Shown: positions 31,751 to 39,494 of the stretch, in pieces
How positions within the stretch are numbered: position 1 is the stretch's first letter
Layout: each line of letters begins with the position of its first letter
NCBI GenBank assembly: GCA_022844265.1
Contig: JALHMA010000006.1
Span: 1-44,953 of the forward strand
Source: Saprospiraceae bacterium
Lineage (GTDB): Bacteria; Bacteroidota; Bacteroidia; Chitinophagales; Saprospiraceae
DNA length: 44,953 nt
Direction: 5' to 3'
Made by a program: the position numbers and the translations under genes
The notes under the pieces: model-generated
Told to the model about the DNA's origin: nothing
The model's input: the letters and a program-made list of their open reading frames with translations, nothing else
The model's database searches: none

Positions 31751-32812
31751 TTACAAAACCCCCAATCCCTCTTCCCGAACTGCGCCATCCACTTCCATAA
31801 TCAGATCGGCGCCATAGGCCATAGCGGGCGTCTGGAAACCTTTGGGGGCATTTCCTGCCAATACCTTTTGTACGATCAGCAGGCTGGTGAGGGCGGTCAG
31901 GGTGTAGCCTTCCGGCAAAGTGAGCCGAACGGATGCTTTTGCACCTGCTGCATTGCTCGCTTCGCCCCAGACGATGCTTTTGGCTTTTGCTCTCCGTTTG
32001 GCGGAGGGGCCTGCGTGTCGGGCATGGATACGGCTGCGGAGGCGATTTTTCATAAATTCGGTACGCAGCAACCAGTTGAACAGGAATTGAAATTTCAGCA
32101 TCCGGTGTGAGCGCGGATTGGTCTGTGTAAATGTGATGATGTTGGGAATCCCAGTGCTGTACCAGGCAGTAGATACATCGCCCCAGGGAATAGACATCGT
32201 GAAGACGGTTCGATCGTCTGCCGGAAGTGTCCAGGTGTGTTTGCCGAGGCGGACAGCCACAATGCGCCCGTTGCGGCGTTCGGCGCCCGGTTGCCCCAAA
32301 CCTTCCGCCATCGTCAGTGCCGTGCCATGGGATAGTCCGCCGCCGATGGAGGCGAAAGCCAGGCGCAGGTGGGTGGCGTCGGGCAATTTGTTTTTCAGGT
32401 ATAAAGCCGCACAATCGGTTGGAACCACGTCGAACCCTGCACCGCTCATCAGCAGAATACCGGCTTCACGCGCCGCTGTGTCGAAGCTGTGTGCCATTTC
32501 AAATACGTCGATTTCGCCCGTAATATCCAGGTAATGCACCCGGTTGCGCAGGCAGGCCTCCATCATCGGGCGGGCGGTATGGATAAACGGTCCTGCAGTA
32601 TGGAGCGCCACGGATATGCCTTCCAGACCTTTATCAACGGCGGCAGGGTCATGCAGGTCAAAAATCCGGTATTGAAAACCGTATTGTTCGGCCAAAGCCT
32701 TGATTTTTTCTTCATTGCGTCCGGCCAATATGGGTGTTAAGCCCGATGCGGCAGACATTTCTGCGATAAGTTGGCCAGTGTAGCCGTTGGCGCCGTAGAG
32801 GAGGAAAGACAT
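31751..32812 (-). CDS. Saccharopine-dehydrogenase-like NAD(P)-binding protein
   Basis: 353 residues from the ATG at 32812 (MSFLLYGANGYTGQLIAEMS); an upstream ATG at 32893 adds 27 residues coded by repeat sequence (TTTHDSPLTTHE) and is rejected. The N-terminal Rossmann domain has GANGYTG near 8-14, LAGRNEEKIKALA, LHTAGPF near 74 and VHYLDITGEIDVF near 95. The middle (GGGLSHGTALTMAEG) and the SKRRAKAKSIVWGE-like SAKRRAKAKSIVWGEASN near 272 fit the trans-acting enoyl-reductase/saccharopine-reductase-like group, not true lysine-pathway enzymes. Substrate unknown. The gene borders a TGAGTSG heptad array. Confidence 0.87.
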   Translation of the reverse strand: MSFLLYGANGYTGQLIAEMSAASGLTPILAGRNEEKIKALAEQYGFQYRIFDLHDPAAVDKGLEGISVALHTAGPFIHTARPMMEACLRNRVHYLDITGEIDVFEMAHSFDTAAREAGILLMSGAGFDVVPTDCAALYLKNKLPDATHLRLAFASIGGGLSHGTALTMAEGLGQPGAERRNGRIVAVRLGKHTWTLPADDRTVFTMSIPWGDVSTAWYSTGIPNIITFTQTNPRSHRMLKFQFLFNWLLRTEFMKNRLRSRIHARHAGPSAKRRAKAKSIVWGEASNAAGAKASVRLTLPEGYTLTALTSLLIVQKVLAGNAPKGFQTPAMAYGADLIMEVDGAVREEGLGVL

Positions 32813-33048
32813 TTCGTGAGTCGTGAGTGGTGAGTCGTGAGTGGTGGTAGTTTCAGGAATTTTGAATGAATCAATCGTAAGACTGAAATTCATGCGAAGG
32901 TCTATTCGGATGTAATTTAGTTTAGATACACAATACAGGGTTGATTTTGCACGAAATTTATCATTTTCTTGTCAGATATTGGCGCCAAATTACAAAATGA
33001 TCTGAGAATGCTTCCTCACTACTCACTACTCACTACTCACCACTCACA
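32813..33048. repeat. TGAGTSG heptads at both sides of a divergent gap (IR17)
   Basis: Left array 32817-32846 (GTGAGTCGTGAGTGGTGAG) and right array 33016-33047 (ACTCACTACTCACTACTCAC) are inverted relatives. Each begins within a few bases of a start codon (32812, minus; 33049, plus). Here the genes diverge, so the arrays lie at 5' ends. The ~170 bp in between show no other repeat and no exact TAnnTTTG box. Confidence 0.88.
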
Positions 33049-33615
33049 ATGACTTCAGTAGCAGTTTTTTGCGGTGCCAACAAAGGTTCCTTTCCCTGGT
33101 TTGAAGAAGCCGCTTTTGAATTGGGTAAAACGCTGGCGCAGCGCAATATCCGGGTATTGTTTGGCGGCGGCAGCGTGGGCCTTATGGGCGTACTGGCTGA
33201 TGCTGTGCTGGCGTATCATGGCCCGATTACGGGCGTGATTACCCACCAGCTCGACGGCCTGGAACTCGGTCATCCCGGCGTAAAAGAAATGATCAAAGTA
33301 GAAAGTATGTCCGAACGGCGCGTATTGCTCCTGCACAATACAGACGGTGTGATTACCATGCCGGGCGGTTACGGATCTATGGACGAACACTTTGAGGCGC
33401 TGACGCTGGCTCAGTTGCACCAATACAAAAAGCCGATCGGGCTACTCAATGTAAAGGGTTATTACGATCCCTTGATCGATATGATGGACGCCATGGTGCA
33501 CAATGGTTTTCTCAAAGCCAACAACCGCCACTTGTGTATCGACGCTGCTACGGTGCCGGAATTGCTCGATAAAATGACCGCTTATGAGTACAATGCCCTG
33601 CCCAAGTGGCACTGA
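33049..33615 (+). CDS. LOG-family nucleotide phosphoribohydrolase
   Basis: 188 residues. The lysine-decarboxylase-like/LOG fold is shown by VAVFCGANKGSFPWFEEAAF at the start, LFGGGSVGLMGVLADAVL near 39-56, ERRVLLLHNTDGVITMPGGY near 88-107 and the catalytic PGGYGSMDEHFE near 104-115. Such enzymes release the base from nucleoside 5'-monophosphates, including cytokinin precursors; the physiological substrate in bacteria is often unclear. Complete length. The ATG lies directly behind a heptad array. Confidence 0.92.
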   Translation: MTSVAVFCGANKGSFPWFEEAAFELGKTLAQRNIRVLFGGGSVGLMGVLADAVLAYHGPITGVITHQLDGLELGHPGVKEMIKVESMSERRVLLLHNTDGVITMPGGYGSMDEHFEALTLAQLHQYKKPIGLLNVKGYYDPLIDMMDAMVHNGFLKANNRHLCIDAATVPELLDKMTAYEYNALPKWH

Positions 33616-33694
33616 TCGTTATGGGGGGGTTAAAGTTCTTTTAAATAAGGGCCGTTGGAAGTGACATTCGTTGCTTTTTCAGTTTTAGGAATGG

Positions 33695-33702
33695 TACTTT
33701 TG
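33695..33702 (+). promoter_or_regulatory. Bacteroidota -7 box for thioredoxin-like gene
   Basis: TACTTTTG matches TAnnTTTG, with TTG 21 bases upstream (33671-33673). It lies 37 bases before the ATG at 33739 and inside the frame extension to 33655, supporting the inner start. Confidence 0.55.
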
Positions 33703-33738
33703 TTCAAAGAAATCAGACACCGAACTGTAGAGACGACT

Positions 33739-34599
33739 ATGTATAAATTTCTCATTGCTTTTTTAATCACATTCACGGCTGTCATGCTCACGGCCCAGAC
33801 CACGCCGCGCTCCGGAGCTACCCAGTCTGTCAACACAGGAAAAACCTCCCTGGCTCCTGCACAGACTCGCCCGGCCAAACCTGCTCAGGGCAGTGGCAGC
33901 GATGCCAAAACGCAACAAACAACCGAGCGCACTGCGGCTCCTGCGACCACAAACACCACCGAACGCAGCGGAACAAAAACAACCGATGCGACCCTGACAG
34001 CAAAAGGCAAATCCGCTACTACAAGCACGCCGCGCCGCTCGAGCACCCGCCCCGCCTATACGTCGCCTTCACAAAACCGCAATGCATCCCGCACTTCTGC
34101 CACCGCTCAGAAAAAAGCCAATGTCAAACCCGAGGAACGGGTGACCATCAACTGGCTGACCCTGGAACAGGCCATCGAAAAAAGTAAAACCGAAAAACGC
34201 AAAATTTTTGTGGACGTGTACACTTCCTGGTGCGGCTGGTGCAAACACATGGATTCCACCACTTTTGTAAGTGGCGCCGTAGCCAAATACCTGAATGAAC
34301 ATTACTACCCGGTCAAGTTCAATGCAGAGCAACAGGGCGATATTGTTTTTAAAGACAAAACGTATAAGTTCAAAAAAAGCGGCAACCGGGGCCACCACGA
34401 ACTGGCTGCCGAATGGCTCAATAATCGCCTGACGTTCCCGACCATCGTGTTCCTGGATGAAAATATGAACCTTATCCAGCCGCTGGCAGGGTACCAGGAC
34501 GCTGTCAAAATGGAAGCGATTATTAATTATTTCGCTACCGATAGCCATAAAAAAACACCCTGGGAGTCGTACGAAAAGAAATTTGTGCCGGGACAGTAG
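33739..34599 (+). CDS. Exported thioredoxin-like protein with Thr/Pro/Ala-rich linker
   Basis: 286 residues from the ATG behind the promoter box. Signal peptide MYKFLIAFLITFTAVMLTAQ, then ~110 residues of low complexity rich in Thr, Ala, Ser, Pro, Gln and Arg (for example SATTSTPRRSSTRPAYTSPS), then a thioredoxin_7-like domain from ~130. The redox motif is SWCGWCKHMD with cysteines near 164 and 167, and RLTFPTIVFLDENMNLIQPL holds the cis-Pro near 235. It is probably a periplasmic or secreted disulfide oxidoreductase on a flexible linker. The partner is unknown. The linker could also be a glycosylation target, which is a guess. Confidence 0.86.
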   Translation: MYKFLIAFLITFTAVMLTAQTTPRSGATQSVNTGKTSLAPAQTRPAKPAQGSGSDAKTQQTTERTAAPATTNTTERSGTKTTDATLTAKGKSATTSTPRRSSTRPAYTSPSQNRNASRTSATAQKKANVKPEERVTINWLTLEQAIEKSKTEKRKIFVDVYTSWCGWCKHMDSTTFVSGAVAKYLNEHYYPVKFNAEQQGDIVFKDKTYKFKKSGNRGHHELAAEWLNNRLTFPTIVFLDENMNLIQPLAGYQDAVKMEAIINYFATDSHKKTPWESYEKKFVPGQ

Positions 34600-34669
34600 T
34601 ATGCAATGACCCATTATTTTAAAAAATGTGCGTCTTTTGCATTCCAAGTCTATTTACCATATCTCGATT

Positions 34670-35758
34670 TTGAATACATACGGCACACTTTTTCGGGTCA
34701 CCACTTTCGGCGAATCGCACGGCGCGGCCATCGGCTGCATTGTCGACGGTTGCCCGGCAGGTCTGGCTTTCGACCTTGACTTTATACAACACGAACTCGA
34801 CCGCCGCCGCCCCGGACAAAGCGCGATTGTGACCCAGCGCAAGGAAAGCGACATGGTGCAGGTGCTGAGCGGCGTTTTTGAGGGCATAACCACCGGTACG
34901 CCCATCGCTTTTGTGATTCCCAATGAAGACCAGCGCAGCCGCGATTACGATCATATCGCCACGGCGTTCCGGCCCAGCCACGCAGACTACACCTGGCAGA
35001 ACAAGTTCGGGCACCGCGATTTTCGGGGCGGCGGACGCAGCAGCGCCCGCGAAACAGCAGCCCGCGTTGCGGCAGGCGCACTGGCAAAATTATTTCTGAA
35101 AACACAAGGCGTTGATATTCAGGCTTATGTAAGCCAGGTAGGCGCCCTTGCTTTGGAAAAATCTTACGCCGAAATTGACCTGTCACTGACAGAAACAAAT
35201 GACGTGCGTTGCCCGGACACCGTGCTGGCCGAACAAATGATCGACCTCATCAAGCAGGTGCGCAAAGCGGGCGATACCATCGGTGGCGTGGTGTCGGCGG
35301 TGGTGCGCGGATGCCCGCCGGGCCTGGGTGCACCCGTTTTTGATAAACTGCACGCCGAACTCGGCAAAGCCATGCTGAGCATCAATGCCGCTAAAGGTTT
35401 TGAATACGGTTCCGGTTTTGAAGGCGTAAAAATGCTGGGTTCGCAACACAACGACCAATTCAATACGCCTGCTGATACAACTTCCAGGCTTACCCGAACC
35501 AATTTTTCCGGCGGCATACAGGGCGGCATTTCCAACGGTATGGATATTTATTTCCGGGTAGCCTTCAAGCCTGTGGCGACCATCATGCGCGACCAGGAGT
35601 CGTTCAACGCTGCCGGCGAACCGGTAACGGTGAGTGGTAAAGGCCGCCACGATCCCTGCGTGGTACCCCGCGCCGTACCTATCGTGGAAGCGATGGCGGC
35701 GCTGGTGCTTGCGGATCATTTGCTGCGGGCGAGAGCGAATAAGGTGTTTAGTGTTTAG
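34670..35758 (+). CDS. aroC: Chorismate synthase
   Basis: 362 residues from a TTG start, chosen because the next residues [20 protein letters not shown] are the almost invariant beginning of chorismate synthases. A GTG at 34628 would add 14 unlikely residues. The enzyme converts 5-enolpyruvylshikimate 3-phosphate to chorismate with reduced FMN. Active-site blocks are seen: [23 protein letters not shown] near 42, [20 protein letters not shown] near 107-126, [28 protein letters not shown] near 285, [20 protein letters not shown] near 328. The C-terminal KVFSV and the TAG stop are spelled by GTGTTTAG units of IR18. Confidence 0.95.
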   Translation: MNTYGTLFRVTTFGESHGAAIGCIVDGCPAGLAFDLDFIQHELDRRRPGQSAIVTQRKESDMVQVLSGVFEGITTGTPIAFVIPNEDQRSRDYDHIATAFRPSHADYTWQNKFGHRDFRGGGRSSARETAARVAAGALAKLFLKTQGVDIQAYVSQVGALALEKSYAEIDLSLTETNDVRCPDTVLAEQMIDLIKQVRKAGDTIGGVVSAVVRGCPPGLGAPVFDKLHAELGKAMLSINAAKGFEYGSGFEGVKMLGSQHNDQFNTPADTTSRLTRTNFSGGIQGGISNGMDIYFRVAFKPVATIMRDQESFNAAGEPVTVSGKGRHDPCVVPRAVPIVEAMAALVLADHLLRARANKVFSV

Positions 35759-35996
35759 TGTTTGGTGTTTAGGGCGCTCCGCCCTTGGGCCGTGTTTGGT
35801 GTTTAGGGCGCTTCGCCTTTGGCATCCGAGCGCAGTTCAGGCTATGTGATTTATGTGTTTTTTACTATGTGTCTTATGTGGTAAAAAGCATTGCCGAACA
35901 CCAAACACGCGCCAAGGGCGAAGCACCCTAAACACCAAACACGGGCCAAGGGCGAAGCGCCCTAAACACTAAACACCACACACTAAACACTCAAAA
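35742..35996. repeat. Intergenic inverted repeat with nested CACATAG half (IR18)
   Basis: Arms 35743-35823 and 35911-35991. Each has GTGTTTAG/GTGTTTGG heptads and two GGGCGCTTCGCCCTTGGGC cores (able to fold as GGGCG-CTT-CGCCC mini-hairpins). The left arm starts inside the aroC reading frame and supplies its stop. The right arm ends six bases before the ATG at 35998. In the loop, 35841-35884 is one half of a CACATAG-family repeat (read CTATGTGATTTATGTG...TGGTAAA), a repeat within a repeat. Confidence 0.93.
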
Positions 35997-35997
35997 A

Positions 35998-36960
35998 ATG
36001 TCTACCCTCCGTCGCCTCCGCGCCCTCTGGCACCCCGATGAATACCACGGCTGGGGCCGTACGCAGCGCTATTTTGAAGGCTGGTATTTCAAAATCGTGA
36101 GCCGGGACGAACGCCATGCCATGGCCTTCATTCCGGGTATTTCCATGGGCGAAAAAGGTGTGGCGCACTCCTTCGTGCAGGTGATGTACGGCTCGGAATG
36201 CCGTTCCGCCTACCACCGGTTTGAGGCTGCCGATTTCAAACCCGCTGAACGAAGTTTCCATGTTTCGGTTGGTAATAATCATTTTTCTGCCGAAAAAATG
36301 GCCATCGACCTGCCCGGCATCCGGGGAACGATCCGGTTTCAAAATACCCAGCCCTGGCCGAAAATGCTGGGCGCTCCGGGCATTATGGGCTGGTATTCCT
36401 TTGCGCCGTTTATGGAATGCAACCACGGCGTGGTGAGCCTGCACCACGAACTGGAAGGCACGCTTCATATCGATGGGGTAGGGGTCGACTTCAGCGGCGG
36501 CAAAGGATACATAGAAAAAGACTGGGGCGTTTCGTTTCCCCGGGCATATGTCTGGATGCAAAGCAACCACTTCGATACACACGACCGGGTGTCGCTGCTG
36601 GCTTCTGTGGCACATATTCCGTGGATGCGCAGCCATTTTATCGGATTTATCAGCGGGTTCTGGTTAGACGGGCGGCTGTTTAAATTCGCTACCTACACCG
36701 GTGCGCGCAAGTCTCTGAAAATCAATGATCAGGAAGTAGAACTTTCTTTTCAAAATGCCAAAACCACGCTTCGGATTCTGGCCCGGCAAGCACCCGGCAC
36801 AGCCCTGGTATCGCCCCTTTCGGGTGAAATGACGGGCAAAATCAGCGAAAGCCTGCTGGCAACCATGCAAGTGGAATTGCTGGAAAACGGTCAGCGGATT
36901 TTTGAGGGTACGGGGCGGTGTGCGGGGCTGGAAGTAGCGGGGGAAGTGGAAGTGTTGTGA
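35998..36960 (+). CDS. Tocopherol-cyclase-like protein
   Basis: 320 residues. WHPDEYHGWGRTQRYFEGWY at about 11-30 and GKGYIEKDWGVSFPRAYVWM near 166-185 are hallmarks of the tocopherol cyclase-like family (plant VTE1 relatives). Its bacterial members occur in organisms that make no tocopherol, so the substrate here is unknown; a lipocalin-like beta barrel binding a lipid or quinone is plausible. No signal peptide is evident. The last ~70 bp overlap the 3' end of the convergent DUF481 gene, one of the few gene pairs here without a repeat between them. Confidence 0.88.
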   Translation: MSTLRRLRALWHPDEYHGWGRTQRYFEGWYFKIVSRDERHAMAFIPGISMGEKGVAHSFVQVMYGSECRSAYHRFEAADFKPAERSFHVSVGNNHFSAEKMAIDLPGIRGTIRFQNTQPWPKMLGAPGIMGWYSFAPFMECNHGVVSLHHELEGTLHIDGVGVDFSGGKGYIEKDWGVSFPRAYVWMQSNHFDTHDRVSLLASVAHIPWMRSHFIGFISGFWLDGRLFKFATYTGARKSLKINDQEVELSFQNAKTTLRILARQAPGTALVSPLSGEMTGKISESLLATMQVELLENGQRIFEGTGRCAGLEVAGEVEVL

Positions 36961-37739
36961 CGTTTTATCTGGTAAGCCAATCCGAATGTAAGTATACGGT
37001 CATCTTTCCTGATTTTCTCCACTACAACATTTTCGTGCATGAATGTGTACAACACGTTGAAAGATAAACCTTTCCATACCGGAAAGTCCGCGCCGATATC
37101 GAACTGACTGCGGTAGTTACGCTGGTTGTTAAAAGCCGGCTGCCAATAGGCGTCATAATATAAGCGCAGGCGCCTGCCGAACAAATAACTCCAGCCTCCG
37201 AGATATGCGGTACCTCTCCAGAGTGCAATTTTGTCGGCTCCGTTGTATTCGGAAAAATTATAAACGGTGCTATTAAACCTGGTCGCTTCATACACGGCGG
37301 CGGCAGAAACTTTGAACACGTGAGCCGGGGTATTCCATATTTGCCAGGTGGCGCCGGCGCCGGCAAAATACCTTAACTCGATTTTTCTTCGAAAGTTAGC
37401 GGAAACGTATGCGATCGCAAACGGGTAAATTTTGTTGCGCGGCTGGAAGTACAGGTAATTCCTGCTGAAAACATCATTGTCCGCTTTGTTGCCATAAAAT
37501 GCCTGGTACAAGCTGACGTTTTGTGATTTGAAAACAATGTTTTGAACAGGCGCGTACAACATATCCGCTTTGCTGCGGATGGTCGCCACTTCCACGTTCC
37601 CGTTTTGATAATTACCCGCCACGCTGATCCGCATTTGAAACCGGGCTGTGTCGCTTTCATTGATTTGGGCAATAGCGCTGCCCCCGGCCAGGAGCAGCGC
37701 TATTGCTATAACGCATCGTTTTATTAGTATATCAGGCAA
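36891..37739 (-). CDS. DUF481-like outer-membrane barrel protein
   Basis: 282 residues in the longest frame. Signal peptide KRCVIAIALLLAGGSAIAQ, then alternating beta-strand sequence of a small barrel (AGNYQNGNVEVATIRSKADM; RRKIELRYFAGAGATWQIWN; GADFPVWKGLSFNVLYTFMH). This fits the DUF481/YdiY family of outer-membrane proteins with unknown role. The strand LTFGLAYQIKR near 255-265 looks like the natural barrel end, and the ~20 residues after it (NTSTSPATSSPAHRPVPSK) are read from the strand opposite the tocopherol-cyclase-like gene. No ATG precedes the signal peptide in frame: the only standard start is TTG at 37737-37739, which overlaps the promoter-like box. The 5' end is uncertain. Confidence 0.8.
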   Translation of the reverse strand: MPDILIKRCVIAIALLLAGGSAIAQINESDTARFQMRISVAGNYQNGNVEVATIRSKADMLYAPVQNIVFKSQNVSLYQAFYGNKADNDVFSRNYLYFQPRNKIYPFAIAYVSANFRRKIELRYFAGAGATWQIWNTPAHVFKVSAAAVYEATRFNSTVYNFSEYNGADKIALWRGTAYLGGWSYLFGRRLRLYYDAYWQPAFNNQRNYRSQFDIGADFPVWKGLSFNVLYTFMHENVVVEKIRKDDRILTFGLAYQIKRHNTSTSPATSSPAHRPVPSKIR

Positions 37740-37814
37740 AATAGTTTAGATTGAATTATTTGCAAATGCTTGATTATCAACACTAATAACCAATAACGGA
37801 TAACGGATAACTAC
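37735..37814 (-). promoter_or_regulatory. Repeated promoter module with ATAAC heptads
   Basis: On the minus strand: AAGTAGTTAT, heptads CCGTTAT CCGTTAT TGGTTAT, TAGTGTTGATAATCAAGCAT, TTGCAAATAATT, then AAACTATTTTGCC. It aligns with the modules at 14116-14166 and 41304-41363 but has one base fewer in the -7 box (TATTTTG, not TAnnTTTG). The box overlaps the TTG start of the DUF481-like gene. The array's outer end abuts the stop region of the DJ-1 fusion gene (TA at 37815 onward). Confidence 0.5.
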
Positions 37815-37821
37815 TTTCCGT

Positions 37822-39336
37822 TCATTGAATACTACTTAGAATTTCCAGAAATTTTTCAGGTTGCACGACGAATGGCAGGTGCGATGTTTGCATTTCGTAC
37901 ACCTTTTTTAGCGTTCCGTTGTTTTTGATCATCTGTTGTTGCAGTGCATAAGGGACGGCGTAGTCGTTTGTGGTGGAGATATAGTATTTGGGAACCCGGT
38001 CAAATTTGGTAGTCAGCGTCACATTATCATTCAAGCCTTTCACAGGTTCGGCACGGTGGTATTTCACCAAGGTTTCTTTCATTTCCGCCGAACAATCGGC
38101 GCATACAACCGTAGGAATTGCATCCTTTTTAATACTTACCAGCGTATAATCCTGGTTGAATTCGAAGGCTTCAATGGGCTGGTTATTTAAAAACTTGTTG
38201 GTGATACCCGACACATTTTCGCCCGACTTCGGCAGGTAAGCGGCTACATAGATCAGTTTGTCAATCTTGTTCGGGATGTTTTCAGCGACCTGTGAGATAA
38301 TAGCGCCGGCCATGCTGTGTCCGACCAGGATCACTTTCCCGGCGTGCCGGTTGACGGCTTTTGTAACGACCTTCACATAATCGTTCAGTCCGACGCCCAC
38401 ACCGTAGGTATTGTCCGCACCGTGGGCCGGCAGGTTAACGACCTCCACATTGGCATGAACCGCCAACTGATTTCGGACAAACCCCCAGGCGCTCTCATCC
38501 GCCCAGGCGCCATGCACCAAAATGTACGTAGGATAACGTTTTTTATCTTCCTGAAGGGTTTTTACCACCAGTTCCGCAGCAGCGCCGCCACTGTTTTGCT
38601 GTTGTCCGGTAATCAGGTTTCCATCCCGGACGGCATAAGACGAAAACATCGGCCCGGTTTCAAACCTGGATAGCGGCATTTTACGGGCTTCATCTTCGAT
38701 GCGGAAAGGTTGGATTTTTTTGCCGACATAAGCGTCGGCGTAGTTCTCTTCACTGCTGGCAAAACCCGTCCATCGTTTGCCTTCCACCAGAAACTTTCCA
38801 TCGGGCATTTTACACTTCAACAAAATGCAGGTGCCGTGGCAAATGGCCGCCGCAGGTTTGCCCGTTCGGTAAAAATCGACAAAGAATTTGTGCAGTTCGG
38901 CGTTGTCGATAAAGGTGTACATGGGTCCCTGGCCGCCGCAGATAAAAATAGCCTTGTAATCGTCGGGATTTATTGTGGACAGTTTGAGCGTGTTTTTGGT
39001 AAGGGCCATTTTGACGGGATCTTTTTTGAAGCCCAGAGAAATATAATCGAAAGCGGCATACCTGCTTTGGTCTTCAGGATCGCTAAAGCCGTCGAACTGT
39101 ATCTCACCGCCGTCGGGAGATGCGATATCCACGGTGTAGCCTGCTTCGCTGAATACCCAGTAAGGGTGGGTTAGTTCGGCATACCAAACGCCGATAGGCC
39201 AGCCGGTCGTGGAAGAAACAGCGGGATTGGAAGCGATCATCAGTAACTTGCCGCTGTTGCCCGCGTTGTGTTGCGCCTGCGTTTTGAAGGCGTTTCCTGC
39301 TAGTGCGGCTACTAAAAAGAAGATAATTTTTTTCAT
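37822..39336 (-). CDS. Exported DJ-1/PfpI-like domain fused to alpha/beta hydrolase
   Basis: 504 residues with signal peptide MKKIIFFLVAALAGNAFKTQ. Residues ~30-260 are a DJ-1/PfpI domain: the TGWPIGVWYAELTHPYWVFS opening of Hsp31/glyoxalase III-type proteins and the nucleophile elbow AAAICHGTC with Cys near 162. Residues ~268-504 are an alpha/beta hydrolase: TYILVHGAWADESAWGFVRN, nucleophile GHSMAG with Ser near 341, and MQTSHLPFVVQPEKFLE with the His near 488, as in salicylate-binding/methylesterase-like enzymes. Both active sites look intact. Possible roles are detoxifying reactive carbonyls plus ester hydrolysis; that is inference. Divergent from an HxlR regulator that may control it. Confidence 0.87.
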   Translation of the reverse strand: MKKIIFFLVAALAGNAFKTQAQHNAGNSGKLLMIASNPAVSSTTGWPIGVWYAELTHPYWVFSEAGYTVDIASPDGGEIQFDGFSDPEDQSRYAAFDYISLGFKKDPVKMALTKNTLKLSTINPDDYKAIFICGGQGPMYTFIDNAELHKFFVDFYRTGKPAAAICHGTCILLKCKMPDGKFLVEGKRWTGFASSEENYADAYVGKKIQPFRIEDEARKMPLSRFETGPMFSSYAVRDGNLITGQQQNSGGAAAELVVKTLQEDKKRYPTYILVHGAWADESAWGFVRNQLAVHANVEVVNLPAHGADNTYGVGVGLNDYVKVVTKAVNRHAGKVILVGHSMAGAIISQVAENIPNKIDKLIYVAAYLPKSGENVSGITNKFLNNQPIEAFEFNQDYTLVSIKKDAIPTVVCADCSAEMKETLVKYHRAEPVKGLNDNVTLTTKFDRVPKYYISTTNDYAVPYALQQQMIKNNGTLKKVYEMQTSHLPFVVQPEKFLEILSSIQ

Positions 39337-39400
39337 TTTACAACTTCGTTAAATTGATTTGAGGCAGCAAAAATGCAGGCAGAACCGGGCACCCTGCCCA

Positions 39401-39432
39401 ATACTACTTTTTAAGTGTGATACTATCTTTTA
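39401..39432. promoter_or_regulatory. Direct repeat, candidate HxlR operator
   Basis: ATACTACTTTTTA (39401-39413) and ATACTATCTTTTA (39420-39432) are direct copies 19 bp apart, just upstream of the hxlR-like promoter box and between the divergent genes. Direct-repeat operators are known for B. subtilis HxlR. Candidate only. Confidence 0.4.
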
Positions 39433-39465
39433 GGAAAGAAATAGCCGGTCAGGGCTAATTAAGAA

Positions 39466-39473
39466 TACATTTG
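39466..39473 (+). promoter_or_regulatory. Bacteroidota -7 box for HxlR gene
   Basis: TACATTTG matches TAnnTTTG, 21 bases before the ATG at 39495. Confidence 0.5.
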
Positions 39474-39494
39474 TTTTGTAAAAACATTTAAACC

